The position numbers were made by a program, and so were the translations under genes. Below are positions 1-11,600 of a stretch of DNA of 64,000 nucleotides, piece after piece. Source of the stretch: Lytechinus pictus (lineage: Eukaryota; Echinodermata; Echinoidea; Temnopleuroida; Toxopneustidae); contig NC_087247.1 in assembly GCF_037042905.1 (NCBI RefSeq), positions 74,260,420-74,324,419 of the forward strand, read 5' to 3'. The notes beneath the pieces were generated by a model. The model saw only the letters and a program-made list of their open reading frames with translations, was not told the DNA's origin and did no database searches. Positions within the stretch are counted from its first letter, which is position 1. Each line of letters opens with the position of its first letter.

Positions 1-871
1 TTTCCTTCTAATTTTGTATTTTGGTTAGTTGTTGTTCCAAATGAACTTGTGTGATATTGCTTGTTGTTTTTAAGTTACCTTGGATGTCTGTAAGATTAAG
101 ATTTAAAAAAAAACCTCGGCCTAAATTTCTTTTACAATCAATTGAATGCAGCTGATATACCCATATGCAAAAGACCAATGTATTCCTGATACTAGTTCAT
201 TGTGTAGTATATAAGTGTATCTCACCTTGTGCCATTTATATTCATTATTGTGAGCACCCTTTTTTCAGATGCTCAGTATTTTTATTATATTAGATGCATA
301 AAGATAGATTGATGTTTCAGTTGGCTCCACTCCTGTTAAGTTATTCGTTTGCATATATACAAACGTTATTTGCCTGATGTAATGGATGAATTTTGTCATT
401 GAAATAATACCAAACAATAGGTTTGCCTTTTGTTTTGTAGGTTTATACAATATTCTCACATTTGTCAGTGTGACATTGATCAGGGTAAAGGACTATTTAT
501 AAGAAGAATAAGATTATTTTAATGAAATTGAAATTTGTTAAAGTGTCTTCGCATGTCATAGCATCACCAATATAACAAAAACCTGTTAAGCTTTTATATT
601 CTATTTTGAATTTCTAATTGCATCTTTATAGCCATGATTCCTAGATGTGAAGGAAAGTTGGTTGGGACAAAATTACTGCTATGTAGCCACAGTGATGGTA
701 AAAAAGACTTGAAAATATTGTGGAGTACAGGGATAACCAATCATTTTATTTATTTGTCATAACAACTAACAAGAATATGGTTATTGCGCTTTTACCTAAT
801 CCTAGCTTATACTTACAAAAACAGAAAATTGCTGACTGGTCCACACATCTACATTCTGTTTGGTCTCATCC
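1..871. other. AT-rich spacer, no gene seen
   Basis: No exon-like reading frame, RNA gene or strong repeat is visible. The short open frames here have biased composition and no recognisable domain. Confidence 0.5.
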
Positions 872-1018
872 CAGGGGCCTGTTTCATAAAGGACTTGCAA
901 CTGATGTAACTTCCCATAATGGAAACCTTGATTGTGATTGGCTGCTGAGCCCTGTTACCATGGTAGTTGCCATAATGGCAAAGTTATAACAGATGCAAGT
1001 CCTTGAAACGGGTCCCTG
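872..1018. mobile_element. Small inverted-repeat MITE
   Basis: A 147-bp element has imperfect terminal inverted repeats. The left end reads CAGGGGCCTGTTTCATAAAG; the reverse complement of the right end reads CAGGGACCCGTTTCAAGGAC, and both continue into GACTTGCA. The interior contains GTTACCATGGTAGTTGCCAT, similar to the core of the element at 28911-29071 and to fragments near 47320. I could not find a clean target-site duplication, so the superfamily is open. It encodes nothing. Confidence 0.7.
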
Positions 1019-1499
1019 ATGATCTGATCCTAGTTCATCTACTATCCACTTGATCTAATTGCCATTTAGCACATTCCCTGTTTAGTGTTATGTTCAGCTA
1101 GGCTATACCCATGCCGTCCATTAGTCTGTGTAGTTAGATCATGGATCTACAGGTGGTAGGTCCATGGTTTGAAGAACTGTTTATTAATTTATTTGACAAA
1201 GTGCAGATTGGACCATCTGGGTATAAGACTAAATGAGAATTAGAGAATTGAAAATGAGAATTGGGTATTTGGTAGATTAAGTGAAGTGAAGACAAAATGA
1301 TGATTAGACCAAATTGATAATTAATCAAATGGGCCTAACCCATGTGATAGTAGACTGTATGAGAAGTAAACCAACTAGGTATGTATCTGTAGTGTATTAG
1401 TCATTTCCTATGATTTTCTTTCTCTTATATGTATATCTTTGTATTCTTATATAATGTACTTTTATTGTGTTGTAAATGCAGTGATGTAAAGCCATCCCA

Positions 1500-2058
1500 G
1501 AATGCTATACTAAATGATGATTATATTTTAAAAAAGTGCAAGTCTACCCAAATAGTAATTGAATTTGAATATAAAGATAAAATCAAACAGGTATAATGCT
1601 GAAAATTTCATCAAAATTGGATGTAGAATAGGTAAATGATATGTACAACACAGTGATATGCACAACACAGTGATGTGCAAATGATTTGATGTCCCTATTT
1701 CTTTTGTATTCTATTATATGAAATATAGAATATTTCAATTTTGCAGATTTGAAAATAAGGAAGTATTTTTAGAACAAATGTCAATTTTACATTTTCATGG
1801 AGGAAGCAAACCTTGTTCATAACTGATACAGTGAATAAGCAGAATTTTGGGGTGGCTCTATCCGTTTTCATTCGCTCCAGACAATGGAAAAATTGAGCAA
1901 ACAATGAAATGTGGACGGATGCTAGATGAATATAGAGCATATTAAACACGTATGCAAATAGTACACAACGGATACATAATGTTTTCCAATGAATGGCAAA
2001 ATTATTTTCTTTTTTACATCCTCTCTGCATCGGTAAGTGCAGTCTGTGGGACCAAGCC
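1500..2058. repeat. Degraded fold-back repeat relic
   Basis: The stretch from about 1510 (GTGCAAGTCTACCC, then AATGCTGAAAATTTCATC) is a decayed relative of the TTAA fold-back family seen intact at 2059-2649. Only left-arm similarity is clear, and the rest is eroded. Confidence 0.45.
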
Positions 2059-2649
2059 TTAAAGGTCAAGTCCACCCCAGAAAAATGTTGATTTGAATGA
2101 GTAGAGAAAAATCAAACTAACATAATGCTGAAAATTTCATCATAATCTGATGTACTAGTAAAATAAAGTTATGACATTTTAAAGTTTCACTTATTTTTCA
2201 CAAAACAGTGATATGCACAATTCAAAGACATGCAAATGAGACAACCCTTCACTTACTATTTCTTTTGTTTTTATTGTGTGAATTATACAATATTTCAATT
2301 TTTTTATATTTGACAATAAGGACCAACTTGACTGAACCATATATATCAAACAATGCTAATTCAACATGTCCAAGGTGTGAATCCTTTCACTTGACAATGA
2401 GGAAAAAGTTAGAACACTTCATATAATAAAATACAAAAGAAATAGTGAGTGGATGATGTCATCAGTCTCCTCATTTGCATACTGACCAGGATGTGCAATA
2501 TAACTGTTTTGTGAAATTAAGCAAAACTTTAAAATGTCATATCTTTCTTATTTTACATATGATTTTGATGAAATTTTCAGTGTCATGCTTGTTTTATTTT
2601 TCTCTATTTATTAAAATCAACTTTTTGTTGGGGTGGACTTGTCCTTTAA
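2059..2649. mobile_element. TTAA-flanked fold-back MITE, copy 1
   Basis: Long inverted arms start AGGTCAAGTCCACCCCAGAA on the left. On the right, read in reverse complement, they start AGGACAAGTCCACCCCAACA. Both ends abut TTAA (2059-2062 and 2646-2649), as expected of a TTAA-targeting transposase (piggyBac or Kolobok type). The arms share the phrase AATTTTCAGTGT/GAAAATTTCATC and an internal 'CACTATTTCTTTTGT' block. It is non-coding. Further copies lie at 14295-14897 and 51813-52352. Confidence 0.75.
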
Positions 2650-3430
2650 ATAAATAGAGTAAAATTCATAGAGCAAAATACTGAAGATTTCATCAAAATC
2701 TTATAACCAATAGCAAAGTTATTGAATTTCAAAATTTAGCAATATATAGTGAAAACAGTTATATGCATGTCATCATGAATGTTCATTAGGTGGGCTGATG
2801 ATGTCACATCCCCACTTTCTTTTTTCTCATGTTATTACATGAAATCATTATTGTTTTATTTTAATACATGTGTGAATGATATGTCTCCAATGTCATTCCA
2901 ATTTTTTTGTTCTTGAAGGAAAAATTTGATTAAACCTAATTTCATGTAATAAAATACAAAAGAACAAGTGGGGATATGACATCATCAGTTTGCTCATATG
3001 AAGACATACCTAGAACTGTTTCACCAGAATAATGCAAATCTAACTTTGTTATTCCTTGTTTGATTTTGATGAAATTTTCAGTGTTTTGTTTGTCTGATTT
3101 TTCTTTCTGTTCAAATCATATTATTTTCTGCATGTAGTACCCCTTTAATGAATTAAGGAAAACAAAATGTTTCATACTTTATGAAATAAAATAATGTGAC
3201 AAAAGAAATAGTGAGTGGATGACATCATCAGTTCAGTAATTTGCATACCTATCAGGATGTGCTTATAACTGTTTTGTGAAATTAAGCGAAAATTTAGAAC
3301 ATCATAACTTCTTTTACATCCAATTGTGATAAAATTCAGGCGTAAGGATTGTTTGATTTTTGTCTTTTCAATCAAATAAACTTTTTGCTGGTATGGACCT
3401 ATTCCCAAAGAATGCCTTTTACTCATTGAT
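2650..3430. repeat. Two further decayed fold-back copies
   Basis: Between 2650 and 3140 a diverged palindromic copy shows GAAGATTTCATCAAAATC on the left and GATGAAATTTTCAGTGTTTT on the right. From 3170 to 3430 only a right half remains (GTGACAAAAGAAATAGTGAG through TGGTATGGACC). They are degraded relatives of the neighbouring element, showing repeated insertion in the same 2-kb spot. Confidence 0.55.
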
Positions 3431-3899
3431 TCATGCTTGTCATATTTTCAACATAAAATGGTTTGATCTGTCTGGAAAGTAACATTGGTATTTACCTCAA
3501 GCTTTTGAGTATCAGTCACATGTTTTAAATTTCACTAAGAACAATAAATTATTTCAATCTGGACTGGACAAATCCAGGTTTTGTCAAAATATTATGCCAA
3601 ATTGTGTTTTACTTAACAAATACGAGGATAATAATATCTTTTCCTTTTCAGACATATCAAAAAGAATGAAATAAACATGTTACAACGCACCATTCATATA
3701 AAACAATCCCGAAGTGACATTCTAGATTTGAATCATTCACACTTATTCAATAACTCATGATAAATCACTCTACCAATTCACACTTCATTCAAACATCAAA
3801 TAAATTGGGAAAGAATAGGGCAAAATCGATTTAAAATATATGATTTATTTCACAAAACAAATCCAAAGAGAACTTAACAACTATTCAACAATAAATACA

Positions 3900-4490
3900 A
3901 TTGGATATCATTGAGCTTATACCTGTATGATACTCTAAAATGTATGAGGCAATACAAATCAAAGGGATAAGCTTATACCTGTTTGATACTCTGCAATGTA
4001 TGAGGCAATGCAAATCAAAATGGATAAGCTTATACCTGTAGGATACTCTGCAATGTATGAGGCAATACAAATCAAATGGGATAAGCTTATACCTGTAGGA
4101 TACTCTGCAATGTATGAGGCAATACAAATCAAATGGGATAAGCTTTTACCGTATGACACTCTACATTGTACGAGGTAATACAAATCAGATGGGATAAGCT
4201 TATACCTGCATGATATTCTGCAATACCTTTGTGATACTCTGCAATGTATGAGGCAATACAAACCTACAGGTATAAGCTTATCCCTTTTGATTTGTATTGC
4301 ACATACTTTGCAGAGTATCCTACAGGTATAAGCTTATCTTTTGATTTGTATCACCTCATACATTGCAGAGTATCACGTAGGTATAAGCTTATCCCTTCTG
4401 ATTTGTGTTGCCTCATACATTTCAGAATATCACGTAGGTATAAGCTTATCCCTTTTGATTTGTATTACCTCATACATTGTAGAGTATACA
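3900..4490. repeat. 56-57 bp minisatellite that inverts on itself
   Basis: Six monomers in one orientation carry AGCTT at 3914, 3970, 4027, 4084, 4141 and 4197. Four more follow in reverse orientation (4275, 4331, 4386, 4443). Monomers contain AAGCTTATACCTG and CTCTGCAATGTATGAGGCAA, and most contain an AAGCTT (HindIII) site. The switch is near 4262, so the whole block can fold into a cruciform. Open frames across it are artefacts of the repeat. Confidence 0.9.
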
Positions 4491-4499
4491 GTTGTACAT

Positions 4500-5508
4500 A
4501 CACACATTTATTTATATTCCATTAAATGACAAATTAAATCAAACATATATACTATGAAAAGATTTTACATTGTCTAATTGTGATGTATGGTTGTTTTGAA
4601 TTGTGCTATGTGAATTAAAACATGTGATAGAGAGAGGATGGTTGAATTGGTGGTTTCAATGAGCTAATAGCACTAATTTATCTACCTTTTTCTACAAAAT
4701 TTCGACCAGACGTCCTTACAAAAGGAACAATATTACAGCAAAAATGCACCTTTTGTGTGATTTTGAGCAGTCCATTTTTGGTCTTTTTGTCCAGATTGAA
4801 ATAATTTACTGTTTAAGGTTCTTTGGTAAAACATAAATCTACATTTTACATACTATATCCAGGTGTAGTATCTGGTAGGCTTCCTTTAAATGTGCATAGT
4901 TTTAGACACATTTTCAATATTTCTTGATGTTATTTCTATTTATATTACTGGCAATATGATACCATTGCATTAATGAACACATAAATGGTACCCAATAAGA
5001 CATTTTTGATCAACAAAGTTTAGCTGACTTGTTTGATGTCTATTTTGTTAACGTGCAGTGGTCACATTACAGTCAAATGCTGGAGAAAAAAAATAAGGTA
5101 AATTTATATTCTTAGGGGCTTTTGTACAGCATAAGCAAATGATCTATGATATCTTTGGACATTATTAAAATATGTTTCATAATTATTATATGTGATACCA
5201 CATATGTGGAAATGTTATGAATAGATGAGCAAGATAAGTTTGAAATTTTAATTCCAACAAGCACATAAATGGCTTGTTGGAATTGATCTTCACAAAGTAG
5301 ATTGAACTAAATATAGGCCTACATTTAAGTTGAAATGTGATTACATTGTTCAGAATCTATAAACTAAATAAGGGAGGGCATATTGAAAACTGGAAAATAA
5401 ATTTTATAGTTCGTAAAATTTGATTAAAAATTGAAATATAAAGAGATAGGAAGCTCATTCAATAGAACTGAACCTTTATAAAGGATTAACCAAGTCATTA
5501 CAATAATA
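4500..5508. other. Spacer, nothing recognised
   Basis: AT-rich sequence without a supported exon. The only local structure is short: AACAAGCACATAAATGGCTTGTTGG near 5257-5281 contains an inverted CCAACAAGC/GCTTGTTGG pair. Confidence 0.45.
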
Positions 5509-5599
5509 CTTTACAACAGGGGCGTCGATCCATTTTCAGATTGGGGGTCAAAATCATGAATCAACTTTCCAAAGGCGCTCGATCACACAAAACAAACAG

Positions 5600-5655
5600 A
5601 CACACACACACACACACATATGTCTATATATATATATATCTATATTATATACAGC
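5600..5655. repeat. CA/TA microsatellite
   Basis: A (CA)n tract passes into (TA)n within the left arm of the hAT-like element. A matching TA/CA tract occurs at the mirror position, about 8345-8380. Confidence 0.8.
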
Positions 5656-6529
5656 AATGGAGATACACACCTGAAAGTTGACCCTGAGTCAACCGACTTG
5701 AAGTCAATTTACTCAGAGTCATGTTCAGGACTTAAAATTTTTTCGAGCTCAGAGAGTGTACTGCGGGCGGCAACGGAGTGCTATATCACGATTGCAGTTT
5801 CTTTCAGTTTATTTTTCTAACATGTCTGTTTTCTTGATAACTGTTCAACTGGTTTGAGTTATTGCTTGGTTATTCATCTCTATTTGCGTTTCCTGTATTA
5901 ATTATAATGCCTTAATAACAAAATAATGAGTCAAGATTTGTCATTGTAATGTTCCACGCAGAGCGATTAATGTGGGGTTGTGGTCGCTTATTAGAACAGC
6001 CACTATACGTACGTGCATAGACCTACTGCGTACTCTGCGGAGCGAGAGCCGATTTTGAGTAATTGTGTAGTCTTATTCCAGGAATAAATAAATAAGTAAA
6101 ATAATAATTATAACAATGCTCTAAAATTGTTTGGTTTTGTTTTTGTTGTTCAAACTGTGGTGTGATATTATGGTTCGACGCTTATTTTCCAAGATTCGTC
6201 AATTTTGACATCCAATAAAGTGTACTGACAGTGGCGTAGGCCTACTTCTGGTAGGGTTTGTGTCTTTGTGGGGCGCGCTGCTGTTCCCCCATCCCCGCCC
6301 ATCCCCCATATTTTCTTCAAAAGGTTTGTGTGTGTGTGTGCGCGCATGTATGAAAATGTCGATTAATTTGATTTGATTTGATTTGTCAAGTTGAAAATGT
6401 AGATCTAGGCCGGATGAGGCAATTCTTGGTAGATCTATTGACATTTATTTGTACTTTTTTCAACATAATTAAAATACTAGATCTAGATCTATATGGTAAC
6501 TATGTCAGATTTCGATACATATCACCCCG

Positions 6530-7700
6530 CAACGCTAAAAAAAAATCCACAAAGAGAGTCATAACAACTTCAGGTAAGATGAATACCACCATTATTGCCC
6601 TCAAGTCAGCAAAATAAAACATATCACTTTGAGTCGATTTTAACGAGGGATATCTTACTTTAGATACTTTATATATTTTAGGTCAGTTTCACGCTAAAGT
6701 AAGATGCCAACTGCTCCACCCCCCCCCCCAAAAAAAAAACTATTATATTAAGATATGGACAGGATATGGGAAGAACGTAATGTTATCTATTCCTGAAAAT
6801 CCACAAAGAGAGTCATAACAACTTCAGGTAAGATGAATACCACCATTATTGACCTCAAGTCAGTTAAGTAAAATATATCATCACTTTGAGTCGATTATAT
6901 TAAGGGATATAAGGTAATGTTATCTATTCCTGAAAATCCACAAATATAGTCATAACAACTTCAGGTAAGATGAATACCACCATTATTGACCTCAAGTCAG
7001 CAAACTAAAACATATATTCTCTTTGAGTTGATTATATTAAGGGATATAAGGTAATGTTATCTAGTCCTGAAAATCCACAAAGAGAGTCATAACAACACAC
7101 AGTCCCATTCGCACGAAATCGCGTGCACTGGGCATTGCTGCGTTAAGTCTCCATGCTGCAGAACTACTGGCGAGGAATGTGCGTCTTTAAATATCAACTC
7201 CCCCCCCAAAAAAAAATAATAATAAATAAATGAATAAATGGGAAAAAATAGTATGAGTAGGTATGATACGTGGATGTCGGACATGCCGGGATAAATTAAA
7301 TGTCTCTAGACAATGTACACACATGAAAACCATAAAGTGACCCAAAACTTTAAGTAAAGTCAATACTACCCACAAAACCCTCAAGTCATCTAATAAAAAA
7401 ACATGTCATCACTTTTAGTCAGTTAAATGAAGGAATATAAGAACACGACTGAGGTTGTTTTATTAACAGTTTTATGCAAAATCATGATATCAATCCCCGG
7501 CCCCCCCCCCCCCCCCCCCCCCCGCTGGAAAAAAAAAGTCATAGACAGGGTATGGGATGAGGTAATGTTATCTAAACATGAAAATCCATGAAGTGAGGCA
7601 TAACAACATCAAGTTAAGTGTATACTACAGACAGTGACCTCCAGTCACCGTACAAAAACATTCCATCACTTTTAGTCCATTATCTCAAGAAATATAATCA
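6530..7700. repeat. Internal direct repeats of the hAT-like element
   Basis: The phrase CCTGAAAATCCACAAAGAGAG plus CATAACAACTTCAGGTAAGATG and ATTGACCTCAAGTCAG recurs at about 6545, 6797, 6925 and 7066. More diverged versions lie near 7330 and 7580. Units are separated by poly-C/poly-A tracts. No coding content. Confidence 0.75.
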
Positions 7701-8077
7701 TAATACTGAGTATTATGCTATATTAATATATCAACTGCACCCCCCCCCCCAAAAAAAAAAATTGAGACATGGACAGTATCTATGATATGTTATGTATACA
7801 TCGAAATCAAGTCGATCTACCTTTGTTTTCATTTTTATGGTTAATTCAAATATCAACTGCCCCCCCCCCCCAACTGCAGCCCTGGAAACCCTACTAATCT
7901 AGGCCTCAGTACACTTAATTGGATGTAATACAAATTGAATTAAATGAACAAATATTTTGGTGATTAATCTTGGAACCATATTTTAAAAAAAAATCAAAAT
8001 TTTACTCTCTTTTTTTTATAGTTATTTATTCGTTCCTGGAATAAGAATACACTATTTCACAAAATCAGCTCTCGCTC

Positions 8078-8127
8078 CGCAGAACCACTGAACTAGAGAT
8101 ACGTATCTCTAGTTCAGTGCGCAGAAC
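8078..8127. mobile_element. 34-bp perfect palindrome with 8-bp flanking duplication
   Basis: A spacer-free 17+17 bp palindrome (half-site CACTGAACTAGAGATAC, 8086-8119) is bracketed by exact 8-bp direct repeats CGCAGAAC (8078-8085, 8120-8127). The mirror arm of the surrounding element (about 6020-6050) has the same flanking sequence without it. It therefore looks like an insertion made of two terminal inverted repeats with no interior, starting CA and ending TG. Confidence 0.7.
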
Positions 8128-9212
8128 ACACAGCAGGTCTATGAATGTACGTAGTGGCTGTTCTAATAAGCGATCACACCCCCCAACTGTGTTTCCCATC
8201 GTGAAAGCACTCCATTGCCGCCCGTATAGTACACTCTCCGAGCTCAAAAAAATTTCTAAGTTCTGAACATGACCCTGAGCAAATTGACTTCAAGTCGGTT
8301 GACTCAGGGTCAACTTTCAGGTGTGTATCTCCATTGCTGCATATAGATATATATATATATATATTATACACACACACGCACATATCTCACCAACAAATTA
8401 ATGCGAGCGCGAGATGAAATTTCTTTATATTCTGACCTGAAAGCTTGATATTCTAAGCATTTTTGGTACCAATGATTAAGATTGGTATCTTAAAAAAAAT
8501 AGATGCGAGCGCGAAGCGCGAGCTGAAAATTTTGATATTTTGATCTGAAAATATGAGTTTTATGGACGTTTTTGATAAAGAACAAGATATATATCCAACA
8601 AAAGATTATTGCAAATCAAAGTGGGAGTTCTTTTGAGGTTTAGAACTGAAAACGGGACATTCTATTCACCTATTTAATCATGAAAAGTATGGGTTTTTGT
8701 TACAGAAATGATGCGAGCGCGAAGCACGAGCTGAAAATTTTTTATATTCTAATCTGAAAAGCGGACATTTAGAGCACGATTTTAGATGAAGAACGAGTTG
8801 TGTATCTCAATCTCGCTTGCTGATTTCTGTGTAACATTACAATCTTATTTTATTTTTTGCACATGCGGAATTATTGGGGGGGGGGGGCAAAAAGACATGT
8901 TTGCCCCCCCCCCAATATTTTCATTGGTGGGGCGATCGCCCCCCCCCCCCCCCATGATCGACGCCTCTGCTTTACAAATAATCACAGTATTCCCCCAATG
9001 AATAAGAATTTACTGGACAGTTGACGATAAGAGCCCAGAGATCAAAGTCCATTTTGATTTCGGTAGTTTTTATTTGTTCGCATATATTGTCCGTGACTTC
9101 TGAGTGCCCCTGTACTATGACAGAAAAACTCGTTTTTCATCCCTTACACTATTATTTTTCACTGTTCAACGTTTCCTGTCTACAAGCTTTACCTTACTTA
9201 TTACACAGTAAA

Positions 9213-10022
9213 ATGAGTAATACAGTTCGTGTTGCCCTATGGTGTTGCCAACGATCAATGTCAACACTCTTTGAAAGATGTATTGCTGCTGCGGGTCACA
9301 TTGAGATCTTTCATGAAGTCTATCTAACTGCATACCGTTTTGGACCTCAACACAGACAAGAAAATGCCACGTTTGAAACAGACAATGATTACACATATGA
9401 CAATGTTCACAGAATGATTAGTCAGAAGTTCCCTTCTGGACATTCTGTTTTCGTCAAAGACATGGCATATTCCATTGAAGGACGATTCCCTGAGCTTTCT
9501 TTTGAGTTTTGCCACACTTTTCTGATTCGTTCGCCGCAAAAAGTTGTAAAGTCCTACATAAAACTCTTAGAGAGCTGTCACTTCGATGAGGATTATGTGT
9601 CCGAGTTGAGAGAGAAATTACCCAATAGTTTCAAACAACAGTGTTTGCTCTATGACTACATCAGAGAATACGGATCTCAGTCAAGGATACTAGTGATAGA
9701 TGCTGATGACTTTGTAACCATGCCTGAAACAGTGCTCCGTAGATATTGTCAAGAAACAGGGTTGATATTCAATGAATGTATGCTGAGTTATGAAAGTTTA
9801 GATTCAATACCCGATGAATGGCATTGCTCCAAGGTTCTAAAGAATGCAACAAAGGAAAGAGGGAGTCATGAGAGAGCTCTTCATAGTACAGGAGTTGAGC
9901 TAACTAAACCAGATGACATAGGACTAGAATTGTCATCAGACTGGAAGAATTGTGTTGGAAAATGCGAAAAGTTCTATAATATTATGTTCGACAGAAGAAC
10001 AAGATTTGAGGATCATTGGTGA
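9213..10022 (+). CDS. Sulfotransferase-like P-loop protein, apparently single exon
   Basis: A 269-residue intronless frame resembles the cytosolic-type sulfotransferase fold. I see a 5'-phosphosulfate-loop-like QRSMSTLFER (residues 13-22) in place of the classical PKSGTTW, a beta-strand 'VFVKDM' (79-84), and a 3'-phosphate-binding-like 'IRSPQKVVKSY' (105-115). By family analogy it would transfer sulfate from PAPS, but the acceptor cannot be told and catalysis is not proven. No signal peptide or transmembrane segment is evident, which suggests a soluble protein. The frame is open further upstream with a possible ATG at 9117, but homology begins at the ATG at 9213. The ...TTACACAG just before it could be a splice acceptor for a 5' exon. 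It lies between a hAT-like element and long microsatellites. Confidence 0.75.
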   Translation: MSNTVRVALWCCQRSMSTLFERCIAAAGHIEIFHEVYLTAYRFGPQHRQENATFETDNDYTYDNVHRMISQKFPSGHSVFVKDMAYSIEGRFPELSFEFCHTFLIRSPQKVVKSYIKLLESCHFDEDYVSELREKLPNSFKQQCLLYDYIREYGSQSRILVIDADDFVTMPETVLRRYCQETGLIFNECMLSYESLDSIPDEWHCSKVLKNATKERGSHERALHSTGVELTKPDDIGLELSSDWKNCVGKCEKFYNIMFDRRTRFEDHW

Positions 10023-10149
10023 TCAAGCCATTCTCGTATTGGGTGAATGATATTTGATTTGAAAAACACTCTTAGTGGACTGTTCGAATCAGGAGACGAT
10101 TTACTTTGCCAAAATGATTTGTTCCTAAACCAGGGACAGAGGGCCTATA

Positions 10150-10267
10150 CATATATACATACATACATACATACATACATACATACATACGTACGTACAT
10201 ACATACATACATACATACATACATACATACATACATACATACATACATACATACATACATACATACA

Positions 10268-10339
<72 letters not shown>
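10150..10339. repeat. (ACAT)n then (AT)n microsatellite
   Basis: About 140 bp of ACAT tetranucleotide repeat is followed by about 40 bp of AT dinucleotide repeat. Tyr/Ile/His-rich open frames across it on both strands are artefacts. Confidence 0.95.
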
Positions 10340-10342
<3 letters not shown>

Positions 10343-10841
10343 ACGAACTATGTTTCTGTTTTAATGTCATAGAGAGCTTATTGGGTCTGTAAACGTAGAC
10401 TATACGGAAATCGTAAGTGCATATGCACGTTCTGTGAATTAACAAAAATTTGCCCAAATCGCACATTTTATGAACATGGAGTCGTGAAACATTTTGATTA
10501 ACTGTCAGTAAAGTTGCCTAAGCATTATCCAGTTGTTTAATTTGAGAAAGCATGTTGCATTAGCAAAGTTAATTATGTTATTGTAGCTATTGTTGTCATT
10601 TTTAGTAACTGTTTCATCGAAGAGTTGAAAAATGCATTAATACTAGGAGTCAATAGCTAGTGTAAGATTCTGGGTTTACCGCCCTTTACCGTAGTATTAA
10701 TGCTGCCCTTCATCTCTTGTATCTCGTTCTGCTCTGTACACTAATTTATCTTTGTCGTAATTAAAGGTAAAGGTCAGAATTTTAACCTACACTCTGGACT
10801 ACGTTCTTTAGAGTGTTAAAGGAACAAGTGATTGGTGTATG

Positions 10842-10868
10842 CAAGGAGATATCAGTGATATCTCCTTG
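10842..10868. repeat. 27-bp near-perfect palindrome
   Basis: CAAGGAGATATCA, one spacer base G, then TGATATCTCCTTG: 13-bp arms with no mismatch. The similarity extends outward as the direct repeat TTGGTGTATG on both sides. Function unknown. Confidence 0.8.
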
Positions 10869-10974
10869 GTGTATGGAACGAATGCTGGTGAATGAATGGT
10901 CGACGGATGAGACGAGAGAGGTGACCGATATTGCAGTCTTTTCCATAAACCATCAGCAACGGTCAAATACTTAT

Positions 10975-11130
<156 letters not shown>

Positions 11131-11273
11131 CAGAAATGCGAAACAAATGATATTCACGAGTAATGCAAGTTTGCAACGCCAGCAAGTTCTTTATTCACTT
11201 TCCAAATTTTCGGTAGAGTCATCTACCTTCTTCGGGGAAGATTCGTGAATTGTGACAAGTTTAAAAGACAGTT

Positions 11274-11274
<1 letters not shown>

Positions 11275-11317
<43 letters not shown>
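11275..11317. repeat. (TA)n microsatellite
   Basis: About 40 bp of TA repeat directly before the tRNA-bearing array. A similar TA tract (12972-13000) closes the array on the other side. Confidence 0.9.
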
Positions 11318-11319
<2 letters not shown>

Positions 11320-11469
11320 TAGTAAAGTTATACATGTACAACAGCTTTGGCAACTCTTTTATTTAAATATTGTAAAGAAATGGATGAAGAGAACAATGGT
11401 AGGCGTAGCTTAAATCAAGGTTCCCCAGAGCTATCTACCCTTTGGAAAAATTGGTGATGCCGAAAAAAT

Positions 11470-11540
11470 GTCTCTGCCGGGAATCGAACCCGGGCCCCCA
11501 GCTTTGAACGCCGGTGCCTTAACCACTAGACCACAGAGAC
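11470..11540 (-). tRNA. tRNA gene with anticodon UCA (opal), copy 1
   Basis: The 71-nt sequence folds into a full cloverleaf: 7-bp acceptor stem GUCUCUG/CAGAGAC, D stem GUCU/AGGC, anticodon stem CCGGC/GCUGG with loop GUUCAAA, and T stem CCGGG/CCCGG with loop UUCGAUU. With U33 fixed, the anticodon is UCA, which would read UGA. The Pol III boxes look intact (A box TGGTCTAGTGG; B box GGTTCGATTCC), and a T6 terminator follows one base after the 3' end. The body resembles tRNA-Glu, but the anticodon loop does not, and G32 is unusual. It lacks the long variable arm of tRNA-Sec. It may be a functional suppressor-like tRNA or a well-preserved tRNA-like repeat. Confidence 0.8.
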
Positions 11541-11600
11541 GGGTTAGTGGCTAGGGCGACCCCGATCCGATTGACCGTCAGATAGACAGATTTTCGACAC

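Larger units (their letters stand above)
5517..8969. mobile_element. 3.45-kb hAT-like non-autonomous element
   Basis: The left end reads CAGGGGCGTCGATC. The right end is the reverse complement of CAGAGGCGTCGATC, so 13 of 14 positions match. The element is flanked by an exact 8-bp target duplication CTTTACAA (5509-5516 and 8970-8977), the hallmark of the hAT superfamily. Inside are long sub-terminal inverted arms (about 5590-6100 and 8000-8390), a central block of direct repeats (6530-7700), and a right-hand block of GCGAGCGCGAAGCGCGAGC repeats (8400-8790). No transposase frame is present, so it would need a helper in trans. Runs of up to 23 C interrupt it. Confidence 0.85.

Noticed and set aside
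3885-4525. Repetitive 80-100 residue 'CLIHCRVSYRYKLI' proteins
   Set aside because: Frames of the 56-57 bp inverted minisatellite, open in several frames on both strands.
11470-11540. Selenocysteine tRNA
   Set aside because: The anticodon UCA fits, but the 71-nt length, 7-bp acceptor stem and short variable loop do not match eukaryotic tRNA-Sec.
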